This document shows positions 13,488-24,752 of a stretch of DNA of 64,000 nt, one piece after another; the stretch's first letter is position 1, and each line of letters starts with the position of its first letter. This DNA is from Pipra filicauda (lineage: Eukaryota > Chordata > Aves > Passeriformes > Pipridae). The notes under the pieces are model-generated. The model was given only the letters and a program-made list of their open reading frames with translations, made no database searches and was not told the DNA's origin. Location of the stretch: contig NW_024104365.1 in assembly GCF_003945595.2 (NCBI RefSeq), positions 7,969,049 to 8,033,048 on the forward strand. The letters are read 5' to 3'. A program made the position numbers and the translations under genes.

Positions 13488-13650
13488 TTCATTGGAACAA
13501 CCTCCCCAGGGGTGTGGCAGAGTCTCCATCAGTGGAGGTTTTCAAGATGCAGTCAGACAGGGGTGGTAGATAATTTCTCTTTCCCACATAAGTGTGGACC
13601 AGATGAGTTCTTGAGGTCCCTTTCAGACTGGTCTATTCTATGATTCTTTG
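13488..13650 (+). mobile_element. CR1 LINE 3' fragment directly after another CR1
   Basis: TTCATTGGAACAACCTCCCC, CCATCAGTGGAGGTTTTCA, TGAGGTCCCTTTCAGACTG and the end ATTCTATGATTC. A different, older-looking subfamily placed head-to-tail after 13048-13480. Confidence 0.82.
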
Positions 13651-13845
13651 ATTATTCAGCCCTAATTGCTTTAAAAAATGCCTAGAATGTATCTGCCAGC
13701 AGGAAGAAAAGTTATGTATGCAGGCTCTAGACTAAAACTTGAAAGGCTTGGTTTCATCTCTCAGATGCTGTGAATTACTCACCTAATTTCTGCCCTTAAT
13801 GGGTCAATCCCTCTTTGCACACTAGAGAGGAGATTAGTGAACTCT

Positions 13846-13943
13846 AGCGGAAGGTGCCTCTGCCCTTGGCAGGGGGGATGGAATGAGATGAGTTTTAAGG
13901 TCCCTTCCAACTCAAACCATTGTATTATTCTATGTCTCTATGA
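13846..13943 (+). mobile_element. Short CR1 LINE 3' end
   Basis: Only the last 100 bases: GCGGAAGGTGCCTCTGCCC, AGGTCCCTTCCAACTC and ATTCTATGTCTCTATGA. Confidence 0.88.
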
Positions 13944-15134
13944 TGACAGTGGAGGCAATGGAAGTGGGGACAGATGGATTTTCTACCAGCCTCTGGTCCT
14001 CAGCTACATTTCCACCAAGGGAAGACAGAGAACTTCAATGTCTCTTGTCAGATTACAGATGTGAGGAACTATGATAACAGAGTCCTATAAATATTGCAGA
14101 TAACAAGCAAATGTCTGAACCTTTAACTACACAATGATTGTGGTATCAGCTGTCCTTTGTGGAGTAGGAGTTTTAACCTGGACACAAAATCAGTAGAATA
14201 CACAAACTGTTCACTTATCCTTAATTCCTCAGCAAGACACACTCATGTTTGTAGCTAATTCTGCTGTATAGCTTATGATTCTGGTATTTCCTGTACCGTG
14301 GAACCATTTAGTGCTCCAGGCTTGGCCCCAAGCTCTTTTGTAAGAGGTTTAGTATAGACATGAGTTTTAGGAGAAAAACATTTTGTCATCCAAAAATGGC
14401 AGCTCAAAGAGATTAAAATAATTACAAATTCATGTTAAACTCATTAAATTGTTTTGGATAATTTGAAAAATGGTATTTTGAAAGTTCCTCATAAATGATT
14501 TAGGAAGGAGGGTGTTGGAAAACATTTAATTCTAAACTTTTGCAGCATTATATTTAAAAGAAAAAAAAAAGAGCAAAAAGTACTAATTACGCTTTGTTTG
14601 ACTCAAACCCACTTTTGTTGTTGGTCCTTTTTTCTTTTAGTAGAAATAATAATAGCAACAAAAATCTTGGATCTGTTCCCTCCTGTTTTGTTTTCTTTAT
14701 GGATTCTGCAGTTCATCCAGAAAACTAAAAATTCAATTTGACATGAACAACTCTTCTTCTACAGAAAGCCACAATAAAAAAAACCTGCTCAATGAGCAAA
14801 GAGCTGCCGCAGCAGGTAAAAGATCAGGAACACAGGAAAACAAAGTAAAAAAAAAAAGGGATACACAAATAATATATTACATAAATTCTATATTGATTGC
14901 ATCTTCAATAAAAGACATCATGTGAATTCAGGAACATTGATATCATTCTGAATGATCCCCCATGCCCTAGTTATGGCTCTCATGTATTCCTAATTCTGAT
15001 GAAATATCTTTCTGGGTTTTGCCTCCCTCAAGTGTATTGAGTGTTTTGGTTTGCTTCCCCAGAGTGATCAGAATACCTAGAAATGGCTGAGGGACACTAA
15101 TTTCAAGCTGCTGCTCCAAACTGGAAGTTTAAAA

Positions 15135-15137
<3 letters not shown>

Positions 15138-15174
<37 letters not shown>
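15138..15174. repeat. TA dinucleotide microsatellite
   Basis: About 18 uninterrupted TA units directly before a minus-oriented CR1 end. Confidence 0.97.
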
Positions 15175-15177
<3 letters not shown>

Positions 15178-15240
15178 CATAGAATCATAGAATGGTTTGG
15201 TTTGGAAGTGACCTTAAAGATTTTCTAGTTCCAACCCCCT
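15175..15240 (-). mobile_element. CR1 3' end, left arm of an inverted pair
   Basis: CATAGAATCATAGAATGG and TTTGGAAGTGACCTTAAAGA, cut off after CCAACCCCCT where a plus-oriented CR1 end begins. Confidence 0.88.
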
Positions 15241-15292
15241 CGGCAGGAAGGTCCCTTCCAACTCAAACCATTTTATGCTTTTATGATTCTAT
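15241..15292 (+). mobile_element. CR1 3' end, right arm of an inverted pair
   Basis: GGCAGGAAGGTCCCTTCCAA, CTCAAACCATTTTATG and TTATGATTCTAT. Reverse complement of much of 15175-15215, giving a potential hairpin of about 40-base arms. Confidence 0.88.
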
Positions 15293-15350
15293 AAACTCAC
15301 CATCTTCACTGGCCTTTTAGCATTGTCACACCAAGAGGGAATCTGGCCCC

Positions 15351-15905
15351 ACAGAATCATTAAGGTTGGAAAAGACCTCCAAGATTATCAAACCCAGCCT
15401 TTGAACGAACACCATCATGCTCATTAAACCGTACTGCTAAGTGCCACATCTACTTGAGTTTTTTGGATGGCTCCAGGGATGGTGATTTCACAACTGCCCT
15501 AGACAGCCTGTTCCAATGCCTGAACACCCTTTCTGGGAAGAAATTGTTCCTAATATCCAACCTGAACTTCCACTGGTGAAATTCGAGGCCATTTCCCCTT
15601 GACTTACCACTAGTTTCCTGGGAGAAGAGGCTGACCCCCACCTCATTACAACCTCCTGTCGGGGGTTGTAGAGAGTGAGAAGATTTCCCCTGAGCCTCCC
15701 TTTCTCCAGGCTGAAGAACCCCAGCTCCCTCACCTGCTCCTCATAGGACTTGTGTTCCAGAACCTTCCTCAGCTCGTTGCCCTTCTCCGGACACACTCCA
15801 GCATCTCAAGGTCTCGTAGTGAGGGGCCCAAAACTGAACACAGGACTTGAGGGGTGGCCTCATCAGTGTTGAGCTCAGGAGGATGATCATTTCCCTGGTC
15901 CTGCT
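15351..15905 (-). mobile_element. CR1 LINE, about 550-base 3' part
   Basis: Minus orientation: ACAGAATCATTAAGGTTGG, TTGGATGGCTCCAGGGATGG, CAGCCTGTTCCAATGCC, TTCTCCAGGCTGAAGAACC and CACTCCAGCATCTCAAGG. This is the AAGACCTCCAAGA-type subfamily, reaching into the ORF2 end. Confidence 0.93.
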
Positions 15906-16229
15906 GGCAGAAGACCAGTAGAAGCAGGAAAGTTGAGCTTTTTCTCCAATTTGTCTAGTGTGGGAGCCTGCTTTTCTCAGTGCTGCAACTTTCAAGAAGG
16001 AGGAGGAGGGGGTAGAGAAGGGAAGAAGACGACCATGAATTCACCTTTCTTTGGAAAAGCTGTGCCTTTCCAAATGTCAACCTTGAGACAAAAGGAACCT
16101 CAGGACAGAATGAGAAACACAGAGGAATTTAACACACAACTGTGAAGGGAGGGGGGAAAAAATCCCCATTTAGATTTGGGCAGCAAGTAGAAAACACAGC
16201 AATTTTGTTATAGCCTCAGAGGCAGGAGG

Positions 16230-16480
16230 CATTTACCATATGCTGTTGCCTCCATTACATGAGGAGATAAACCCTGTGGAGTGCAGGTTGCACTGTCAGT
16301 GCACTTTAAATGGTGGGGATTCCTCGCACGCCTGTGATTGTGTGCCAGGATGTGCTAAAAATTGTGGGAGTCTGAATAAAACCCAGGTTCTGTATGCAAA
16401 TGTATGCATTAATATGCAGGTGCTAAGTGGTAATAGTGCTAGGGCATTAGTGCTTGCATGTAATTCATAATTAGGGTGGA
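16230..16480. promoter_or_regulatory. Candidate intronic regulatory block with octamer-like sites
   Basis: Repeat-free block inside CR1-rich intron. It has a perfect octamer ATGCAAAT at 16394-16401, a near-palindrome TGCATTAATATGCA at 16405-16418 and AATTCATAATTA near 16461-16472. The TAAT and ATGCAAAT cores are known homeodomain and POU binding motifs. Function is inferred from motifs only. Confidence 0.3.
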
Positions 16481-17051
16481 AAAGGTACAGTAAAAATCAG
16501 TGTTTGTATCTAGACAACACATAAATCAACCCTGTAAGCAGCCAGCCAGAGCAGGATCCTTGGAGGAAAAACCTTACACATCAGACATTTTATTTAAAGA
16601 TTAAAGTTCTTCTCATGTTTAATCAGTTTTAGAGTGGGAAGGGAAACAGGATTAATTAGAGTCCCTTCCATCAGCCTCCCATACTGCTGGAGTCACAAAC
16701 GATGTCTCCTCTTCAGCAAAATGGCTGCCAGGAGCAGCAGGCACAGGAAACTTTAATTGTAATTAAAGAGTTTATTTGGAATCAGAGAGCAGAGTTTTAA
16801 TCGGGATGAGAATGGAGTCTTGCTGTGTGAACCTTCAGAAAGTGGTTACTGAGCAGAATGGGCCTTTTTAAACCAGAGAGAGGGGGTCTTTAAACTTGTG
16901 AATTGGGTTTTCAACTTGATTATCTCCTCAGTGGGATACGGATGGAAACCCTGGCTGGGCCAGCTATTGGTATTATTTTGCAGTAACATAGCATTTCCAT
17001 GGCATATGTCCCTCAGGGCTCTCAGAGGACTTTGCAAGGGCCAGGTAGAAT

Positions 17052-17262
17052 TATCGAATCATGGAATTGTTTGGGTTGGAAGGGACCTTAAAGACCATCT
17101 CATTCCAAACCCCCTGTCATGTGCAGAGACACCTTCCACTGAAACAGATTCCAACCTAGTCTTGAACACTTCCAGGGATGGGGCAGCCACAGCTTTTTGG
17201 GCAACCTGTACCAAGGCTTCACCACTCTCACAGGGAAGAAATTCTGTCTAACATCTAATCTA
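17052..17262 (-). mobile_element. CR1 LINE 3' fragment
   Basis: Minus orientation: ATCGAATCATGGAATTG, TTGGGTTGGAAGGGACC, CAGGGATGGGGCAGCC and TAACATCTAATCTAGC. It ends about 270 bases from the exon at 17532. Confidence 0.92.
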
Positions 17263-17531
17263 GCAAATTAAACCCTAAAGGGGCTGAGGATTCCCAGTGA
17301 CATGATTCTGCAAGAAGGCACTGGTGGACACAGAGCTGCACGCTGAGTCAGTCATCCCAGACTTCCACTGTGTAATTCACCACACCCATCCTGGAGAGGG
17401 ACCACACAAGCTGGGACCAGCAACATCTCAACCTCAGCTGTAGATCTCAGTGAAAGCCTGGGGTAAGTGACATCTCACAGGTCAAACGTCTGCCTGACTT
17501 TGCAAACACTCCAATCAGCACAGGCACTTAC

Positions 17532-17692
17532 CAGCTTGTGAGTAGAACTGTGTCCATTCAAATTCTGGCTTCGGGAACACAGAAACAGGTGGTTCTAGGT
17601 CCAGGACACTTCCATCCAAATCCTTGAACAGGGCCTTCCTTGAGCCTTTGCATTTCTTTTCAGGGAACACGGTGCCTTCAGAGGTTTGTACA
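17532..17692 (-). CDS. PKHD1: PKHD1 exon, extracellular segment (human exon 60-like)
   Basis: 161 bases, phase 2 in and phase 1 out. The acceptor is TTACCTATCAG|TGTAC and the donor CAAGCTG|GTAAGTG. It encodes (S)[36 protein letters not shown] and [18 protein letters not shown]. The [13 protein letters not shown]...L..PVSVFPK motif matches the recalled human sequence. A less conserved, charged start (EGTVFPEKK) replaces the human equivalent. This is the last exon recognised. The next one, which is large in human, is absent from 1-17531, so this intron exceeds 17.5 kb. Confidence 0.95.
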
Positions 17693-19695
17693 CTGATAGG
17701 TAAGAAAGGTAATGTTATTTTTAACGGCTTGAAACAGCCAGAAAAGCCTATAAATTTCTATGTAGGTCCTTAAAGACTGGTTCCCACACAGGCATAGCTC
17801 TCCTGTTCCAACAGGAGAGCTTTGTTGAGGGTAACTCACCTCACCTGACACATATATAGGACAGCTGAAATGAATCATGTCCTAAATAAGGGTCTATATT
17901 GACTCAAGAAGGAGATTAGTGTCTTGTTTACATTACATGCCTAATTTTTGGATCACTAAAGTGTAGTGAGCTGAATCACATATTGAGAATCTAAAGTGCC
18001 TTTAACTGCATTTTGTCTAAAGGTTTAACACAGCTTAAAGGAACTAGTTAACTGGACATCTCACTCCCATGACAGAATTCAATAAGATACAATGCCTTGT
18101 AAATTAGCAAAGTCCATGGAAACATTTTCAGCTTGCTGCAGGGATTCACATTAAAACTTGAAGAAAATTTAGAATTTCTTGGTCTTGGGTTGGGAAAACC
18201 CAGTTACTGATACCTTGAATGCAGCAAAGAGATATAGGCAGAGATTTTCAGTAACAGCAGAGGAACAAAAAAGGCCAACTCCCCCAGTCAGCCCAGCTCA
18301 AAAGAGGTGGAGAACAAACACAGCTCCTCTGATCCTGACAGCTGTTCAGTTCTTGACCATCTCTCAGAAGCTCCAGCATTTCTGCTGGTTAGGCCTACCA
18401 GTGAGACAAGACAAATATGTAATGGATTTGCTGTATTCCCCGATGTTTCTATTTCCTCTCCTGCTCCAAGGCAGTGCTCACCTTCTCTTTGACAGTACCT
18501 ATCCATCAAGGTATCCCTTCAGGATGCTGAAGCAGAACAATTGCAGCCACAGCCTGGAACAAGCTCAGCAATTGCAAAGGTGGGATAAATAAATACATGC
18601 AAATATTGCATGAGGAGCACTGAGAGGTGTAATCACCCTCAGAGGTTCAGCAGACTACTAAGGAGGCATTCAGTAATTCATGTGCATTCATCACATTTGA
18701 AAAACCACCAGCTCTCACACTGGATTCAGCAACTCACTGGATTCATAATATTGTGGGATGGATACAAGAGTGGAACATAATGGGAGCTGACAAGCTGGAC
18801 AGGGCTCAGAAATCTACACGCAAACTAATGCCCAGAGCAAAAAGCAAAAATATAGAATAAAGTAAAAAATTCTGGCAGAAGGCTGGAGGGGCTCTAAACA
18901 TAGCAGTGTGGGACACCTCCAATTATTTTTGACTGGCAAGTGGAGTCCACACTGGAAATTTTTTGCTACTTCAAGGCTTTCCTGACATAGCCTCTGTATT
19001 GTGTTGGGTGATTGTAATAAATAAATAGGCATGTGGTTTCCACTGGATGGGGTATGTTTAAACCACTGCAACCAGCAGTGACTTAAGATTACAGAGGAAG
19101 CTCTCCCCTCTCTCCTCCAGACTCCTCCACACACAGACAATATTCTCCCTGGGCAAGAGCAGTTCTGGCAATCATTTGACGTCTCACAGCCTGCCTAGTG
19201 CTGATCAACATTTCTGATGTGATCTGCAGGCACAAATCAGGCTCTGCTTTCCTGACCAAAAGGACATTCCCTGTCTCAGGGTTTTTTTGCTGGGGGTCCT
19301 GACATTTTCTGCAGCCTGAGGCCGAGAAGTCAGAGATGCTCAGAATGGAGGTTTAAGAAATGGGATATGTGAGGCTTGTTTTGCTATACAAATGTCAGGA
19401 AAAGGGGAAATTCAAGAGGATTGGTCTGGAGATGCACCTTGATGGAATATGAACCTCACATTTTAAAAGATTGCCTTAAACTAAATTTGGGTTGTTTTTT
19501 TTGGTTGTTTTTTCCATTTCTCTTTTTTCTGGATTTGAGTTTTTCTGTGCATGTTTGTTTGATGTCTGAGCTCATTCATTTTTCTCAGAAAGGAGCAGTA
19601 CAAGAGCAGAGATGAGCGGAGGGTAGTTCCGAAATTGTATGTGTTTTTTTATGCTCAAACTATTGAAAAATGTAGTTTAGAATGAAGCCTATTAC

Positions 19696-19858
19696 CTTGT
19701 TGGATGAAAGTAGAACTTGTCCTTCTCACTCACATGTAACATCCTTGATGTCTGAGCCGTGATGAGAGGCATGATGCCTAAATGATCAGCACTGGACATG
19801 ATGCAAACATCCCTGTCTTCACTGTAGCAGCTCTTTGTAAAACCAGTAAAGGTGACTT
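19696..19858 (-). CDS. PKHD1: PKHD1 exon, extracellular segment after beta-helix (human exon 59-like)
   Basis: 163 bases, phase 1 in and phase 2 out. The acceptor is AATCCCTGGCAG|AAGTC and the donor CCAACAAG|GTAATA. It encodes (E)VTFTGFTKSCYSEDRDVCI, then MSSADHLGIMPLITAQTSR and MLHVSEKDKFYFHPT. The pattern VTF.GF.KSCYS.D.DVCI...A...GIM.PITA..SRML is what I recall for fibrocystin directly after the large exon. Two Cys ten residues apart suggest a disulphide. The split Glu codon G|AA fits the preceding donor. It lies 1.3 kb from the large exon. Confidence 0.95.
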
Positions 19859-20779
19859 CTGCCAGGGATTAAGAGAGGATCAAGCAAGAAAAACTGGTTG
19901 AAAGAGTGCCAGAACTAGAGATAAGAAAGGGTTTTTTTCTATGACATTATCTATGTTAGATTGCTCCCATACATATCTATACAAGTTATTTTTAAATCAG
20001 GCTAATAGAATTGTTCATAGATCTTCATGTGTCTTTAGAATGTTCCATAGTCAAGTTATATCTTAAGTTGACACAAACCAAAACATGCCCATAGGAAACG
20101 AAATCAAAGAAAATAGTAACTGACAAAGAAAAAAATAATCAAGAACAATTATTAAATTTTCATTTGAATTAGTAAGAACCAGTTTAATGACAACCTGCCT
20201 TGCATGGTTTTTCCACTTGCCAGAATTTAATATAAGATGAGCTGGGTCTGATGAAACCTGCTTGGCTCTGGCACTGAACTCTCGTGCAGCTACAAAATCC
20301 ATATTTGGCCATCAGTTTTCTGTGGGACTCTGAGGACATCTGTCTCTATCTCTCTTATTCTTCAGTAAAAAGATGATAATGAATTTTCTTGCAAAAATAA
20401 GTAGCAGTGAGGAATAAAGGTATGAAAAAGAGTGATGTATTTAGATCCCACCACTGCAACCAGCTAAGTAGCTTCTGCTATATGTAAATATTACTCTGGG
20501 GACTGAAAAATTCACTTGAAAAGAAGATACAGGATACATAACTGACTTTCAACCCTCTTGTGCAATCCCTTATATCAATAAAGGTCACAACTGTGTCTGT
20601 GCAGCTGTAGTTATTATGTTCTATGAAAATTCTATACAAAGTGTGATATTCATTTTCTAGACTTGATGTCTTTATTTAGATAGAGGTAACTGTAGATCAG
20701 AGATGAATCAATTGGAAAAGCAGCACAGAAGGCAGGTATGTTTAAGGTAAAATATATACATCAGCACAGGACATAATTA

Positions 20780-20956
20780 TCATAGAATCATAGAATCACA
20801 GAATGGTTTGGGTTGGAAAAGACCTTAAAGCTCATCTCGATTCAACCCCCTGCCATGTGCAGGGACACCTTCCACTATCCCAGATTGCTCCAAGCCCTGT
20901 CCAACCTGGTCTTGAACACTTCCAGGGGTGGGGCAGCCACAGCTTCTCTGGGCAAC
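20780..20956 (-). mobile_element. CR1 LINE 3' fragment
   Basis: Three tail repeats (CATAGAATCATAGAATCACA), then GGTTTGGGTTGG and CAGGGACACCTTCCACTA. Minus orientation, 0.2 kb from the large PKHD1 exon, within the intron before exon 19696-19858. Confidence 0.94.
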
Positions 20957-21168
20957 AATTATACTGCAGTAGATTCAGAAAGTGAAAAATACCCAATGAT
21001 ATTTTCTGTTAAACTGTATCAAATTGTAAAAATCTGTTGTCAGTTCCACTGAGGCTCCAATTTCTCCACCATGCCCATTTGTGGGAGTGTAAGGCTGCAA
21101 TTTCAACGGGAAAAATGGAAGGAAAAACAGTGACAGAATAGTCTGGCCAGTGGACATGTAACACCAAC

Positions 21169-22047
21169 CTTTCAGCTTCATGAGTCCCAGAACTTTTGGA
21201 CAATGCCCAGTTTTGTGCCAAGGGTTCTCTGGCCTTCGGCTGGGAACAGTGGTAAACGTAGGCCACAAAATCCCAACACGGCCTCTCAGCGGGGAGCGTG
21301 GGGGTCGATCCTTGGCTGTTGGATCAGCTGAGTGAGGTTGGATCCTGTCTCTGAGGCAGTCAAAAGTTGAGCTTGTGGCAACAAACACCGACTTTCTAAG
21401 TTCTATGAATCTTCTCCCCGTGTGGCATTGCCTGGCAGAGAGACAGTGCACCACTGGCATGAGACCCACAGTGTTGTCCACCAGCACCATGTTTTCCATG
21501 ATGACGCTGCTTCCAAGGTGAAACATGACACCGTAGTCATAATTCTTATAGGACAGAAAACCTGTGATTCTAGTACAGGTCTGAAATCCATCTTCCTGGT
21601 ACAGATGAACACCGTGGAGATTTGAATGTGCCACATTTTCACTACAATATTCTCCATCTAGTGAACACTCTTGGCCCCTGATATGGAAGCCAATTCTTTC
21701 AGAACCTGCCACAGCATTGCCGCAGAGGGAGGCACCAATGGCAAGGTTCACCTTGATTCCAGCAACCCAGTGCAAGAAATCCACTGGCTGCCTGCTCAGA
21801 ATAACAAGGTTCCTGATGAGAGAGTGATTTTTCCCTTCCAAATCAATGCCAGGTCCGACTGTATTGAATACCATGTTATCCTGCAACAAGATCCCATTGC
21901 TCATGACTGCTTTAATGCCAGTTCCACAGCTGCCATTAATGCTGGATGACACCACCGACGACTCTTGGGATGTATTCCTGAATTCAATGGCAGAAAGCTG
22001 AGGAGGCCCAAAGTTCAAAAATTCAATATTTAAAAGTTGAAGGACAC
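21169..22047 (-). CDS. PKHD1: PKHD1 large exon, parallel beta-helix (PbH1) region (human exon 58-like)
   Basis: 879 bases, phase 1 in and out, no internal stop. The acceptor is AATCTCACTGCAG|GTGTC and the donor CTGAAAG|GTTGGT. It encodes about 293 residues, starting (G)VLQLLNIEFLNFGPPQ. Repeating short strands, with ILLQDNMVFNTVGPGIDLEG, LIRNLVIL, AGIKVNLAIGASLCGNAVAG and VAHSNLHGVHLY, are typical PbH1 coils. Possible N-glycosylation sites include NTS, NGS and NHS. Paired Cys residues occur around GQECSLDGEYCSEN. The C-terminal part, with SSTFDC, PHSADPT and GILWPTFTTVPS, matches the conserved segment after the beta-helix. The length is close to the large human exon. The donor lacks an A at position +3, but it alone gives the needed phase. 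The frame stays open past it to 20975. Confidence 0.97.
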
Positions 22048-22523
22048 CTGCAGTGAGATTAAACATAGCGAAATAAAAGCTTAAAAGACTACCTAAGAAC
22101 TGGTAAGAAGGGGAAGCATTTTAACAGCACTCAGACTTATAATAACAGATACTTTGTCAGTGGGTTGTATTAATTGGTAATTGTTCATAAATACATACAA
22201 AGTCATAGTAAAACCCAACAAAACACAGAGCAACCCCTCCTAAAATATCTTCCATATTTATGAGTTATTAGTAGTACTAGTTTATATTTAGTATTAGTTA
22301 GTTTATATTATTATGTATGTAATATATAATAATATAGAGAGTATTGTATATAATATTATATTTTATATATTATGATATCTAGTGCATCATATTATTTAGT
22401 ATTAGTTTCATACTTTGTGACAGTCACTGTTTGCTTAGAATTCCAGAGCACATGTTGTTGCACTGCACTTTCTTGGGCAGAATTGGACATTCTGGTTGCT
22501 CGGGACAAGTGAATCTCCACTAC

Positions 22524-22676
22524 CTTCAAACTCTGTCCCACTGGAGCCTGTGAAATGTCCCACCATCATCCTCCCAGCACAAGGCACATCCGACTTGATC
22601 TGTATATTCCGTGTTAGGAGTCCAACCTCCGCAGCCAAAGGGATGCGTCTCCCGTCTTCCGTGTCATGGGAACGCC
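22524..22676 (-). CDS. PKHD1: PKHD1 exon, start of beta-helix region (human exon 57-like)
   Basis: 153 bases, phase 1 in and out. The acceptor is ACAATCCCCAG|GGCG and the donor TTTGAAG|GTAGTG. It encodes (G)[36 protein letters not shown] and [15 protein letters not shown]. The [14 protein letters not shown] block is among the best conserved in the protein and marks the first coil after the G8 domain. The open frame continues upstream into intron sequence without a stop, so the start was set by the AG and by the phase of the preceding exon. The next exon follows after only 476 bases. Confidence 0.95.
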
Positions 22677-24597
22677 CTGGGGATTGTCGGGAGAGAAAAT
22701 GTGATAAGTGTCTATCATACCTATAAACCAGAGCTTTGAGGGACATAAAGCCTGACAGCTCATGCACAGCTCCTCTGCAGAATCTGCACTGACATTCAGG
22801 TGTGTTTTTCCTCCAGCACAATCTACGTGCAGCAACACAAACCCAGAAAGGCCACCTGCCCATCAAATATTCACCGTGAGCTTATATTTTACCCAGATAT
22901 ATCATTTTTAGAAAAAGAAGGTGCTAAACCTTTTCCCTGCGGTGTGCAGGTGCCAAACCAATGAACAGACTCACACTTCATTTTTTTCAAATCTCTTTGT
23001 GCTGGAGTTACTCTTTAGCCCATTGCAGAGTTGATCTCTGTGAATTCTCCTTAGGATCAGAATAATGCCAATGCTAAAAAACTACTTGCTCATGTGTGTT
23101 TTCTAAAAGTCTTTCCAAAGACTTTTTTCAATGCCTTTCTAAATGAGACTTTTGCACAAGTTTATGCAGCTGTCTGGCTTGGATTAATCTCAGGTGACTC
23201 TAGACATCTGCGGATATGATTTAGTTATCCAACCTGGTTTTATGCACAATGGAGAGCAATAGGCAATTCTCAAGTGGAATTTGTTGTGTATTTTATACAC
23301 CTGCTTTAGGGGTAGATGATATACAAGTGAGAAGGATGTATTTTATGTATTTTTCTGCTTAATTATCAAGGGAGCTGAGAGTGACTAACTCATGTGTGAA
23401 TATTTATTGCGGGTATCTCCATTTGCCCAGGTGAATCCCAGTATTTACCTTGCTCATCATTCTCCCCTCAGTCCTATTTTTTTTAGCTATATATTACAAT
23501 TGCTCAATGTGTATGCAATAATTTAACCTCATGATACATATATGACATCTCTATTAGCTAAGAAAATAGATTAAGAACAATTCTCTGTCCACAGGACTGA
23601 CTAGCAGGTTTTGTCCTTCATGAAAAAAAAGGAAAGGCCATGTATAAACTAATGGAAATAGAGTCTAGAATTGCTATCCTTTGAACTGCATTTTTTGTTT
23701 GAAAAATGCAATTGTCATAAGAAACTGTGCCATGGAGGCTACTATTGACTAACACTGTGGATAATTGCAGAACAGGGTTCAGTTCCAAGTGAAGCTTTGA
23801 TTACTGGCACAGCCATTTAAACACCAGGCATTTTACACATGGTATTTCTGAACCTTTTTATCCATCATCCTAATTTCTGATCCTACAAGCTTGAATAAAA
23901 TCAATTTGAAAAAATACTGCTATGCACAGGAAAAATTCCCGTCTTGGAGCTCTGGAATCTGACCTCTTAATAAAATGCTTTTCCTTTTGTTAAATAGATG
24001 GTAATAAATTTACTTTATTAGCTGAAATAAAAGTAAATACATTATCAATACTGCATCCTTTTTTCCAAGTAAATATAGACACCATGCAGTCTACATGGGA
24101 AATTGAGCTATATACAGATTTTATGTTTATTTACATATTAGATTAAAAGTACATTGGTTTCATGCCATGGAATTGATAAATTTTTGCACTTGAAACTCCA
24201 TGAATCTAATTATTTTGAAATTTGAAAAATGGGTTTATTTTAAAAAGATTTTTCAGTTTTTGACATACCATTGTGCAAAAGGCCTAAACCCCTCCATTTC
24301 TTTTTCCTTTACAATATCATTTACTTTCTTTCTCTGTTAAGCAGCTCAACTTGAAGCACCAGAAAGGTTTCCCAGATGATTCAGCACTCAATGAATTCCA
24401 TTCACAGAAATTAATGTTAGAATCAGCTATTCTGTGCAAACTTGAACATCATGTTTTCAGTAAGAAACAGTAAGGAAAAAAATCACATGGAGAAAGAAAT
24501 GAAGAAACCTTAAGCAAGTAGAATTGCCCTCAGTGAGATATGAAATGGAAAGTCAATGTTTCAGAAGAAAATTCAAATGGAAATTAAAATTCCTTAC

Positions 24598-24752
24598 CAA
24601 TGTGCCTGTGTAGAAGGTGTTCATGAATTCTTATACTGTGACCATGGACTTCTTTAAGTGTAACTAATTCAGCTTGGTGGGCTTCATAGGAGGAGGAGGT
24701 GATCACAATATCTCCACCATGATCCCAATCTACTTCATCCTCCACAAAAATC
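24598..24752 (-). CDS. PKHD1: PKHD1 exon, G8 end to inter-domain segment (human exon 56-like)
   Basis: 155 bases, phase 2 in and phase 1 out. The acceptor is GACGTTACAG|GATTT and the donor CACATTG|GTAAGGA. It encodes (R)[37 protein letters not shown] and [15 protein letters not shown]. The VEDEVDW..GD.IVI.SSSYE motif follows the G8 domain in fibrocystin-type proteins, where it ends the domain and starts the beta-helix. The region is acidic then His-rich near the end. Both splice sites are close to consensus. The intron before it is 3.3 kb and the one after it 1.9 kb. Confidence 0.95.

Larger units (their letters stand above)
1..17531 (-). other. PKHD1: PKHD1 intron after the exon-60 equivalent, CR1-rich, no exon seen
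   Basis: I read all minus-strand open frames here for the expected next fibrocystin segment and found none. The long frames present are CR1 relics or chance. Content: about fifteen CR1 pieces listed separately, AT-rich tracts near 2250-2345 and 10690-10730, TA repeats at 15138-15174 and a candidate regulatory block at 16230-16480. The stretches 5200-6600, 6740-8180, 9180-11040, 11330-13030, 13950-15120, 15910-16230 and 16490-17050 are plain AT-rich sequence in which I see no gene and no clear repeat apart from short A, T or TG runs. Confidence 0.8.

Noticed and set aside
15488..15796. Open frames of 60-100 codons at 15450-15995
   Set aside because: They come from the CR1 copy at 15351-15905. 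The translation is LINE ORF2 end and 3' UTR, with no independent gene.
21009..21949. Other open frames overlapping the large PKHD1 exon on both strands
   Set aside because: They are shadows of the 879-base coding exon. Only the minus frame with PbH1-like repeats matches a known protein.
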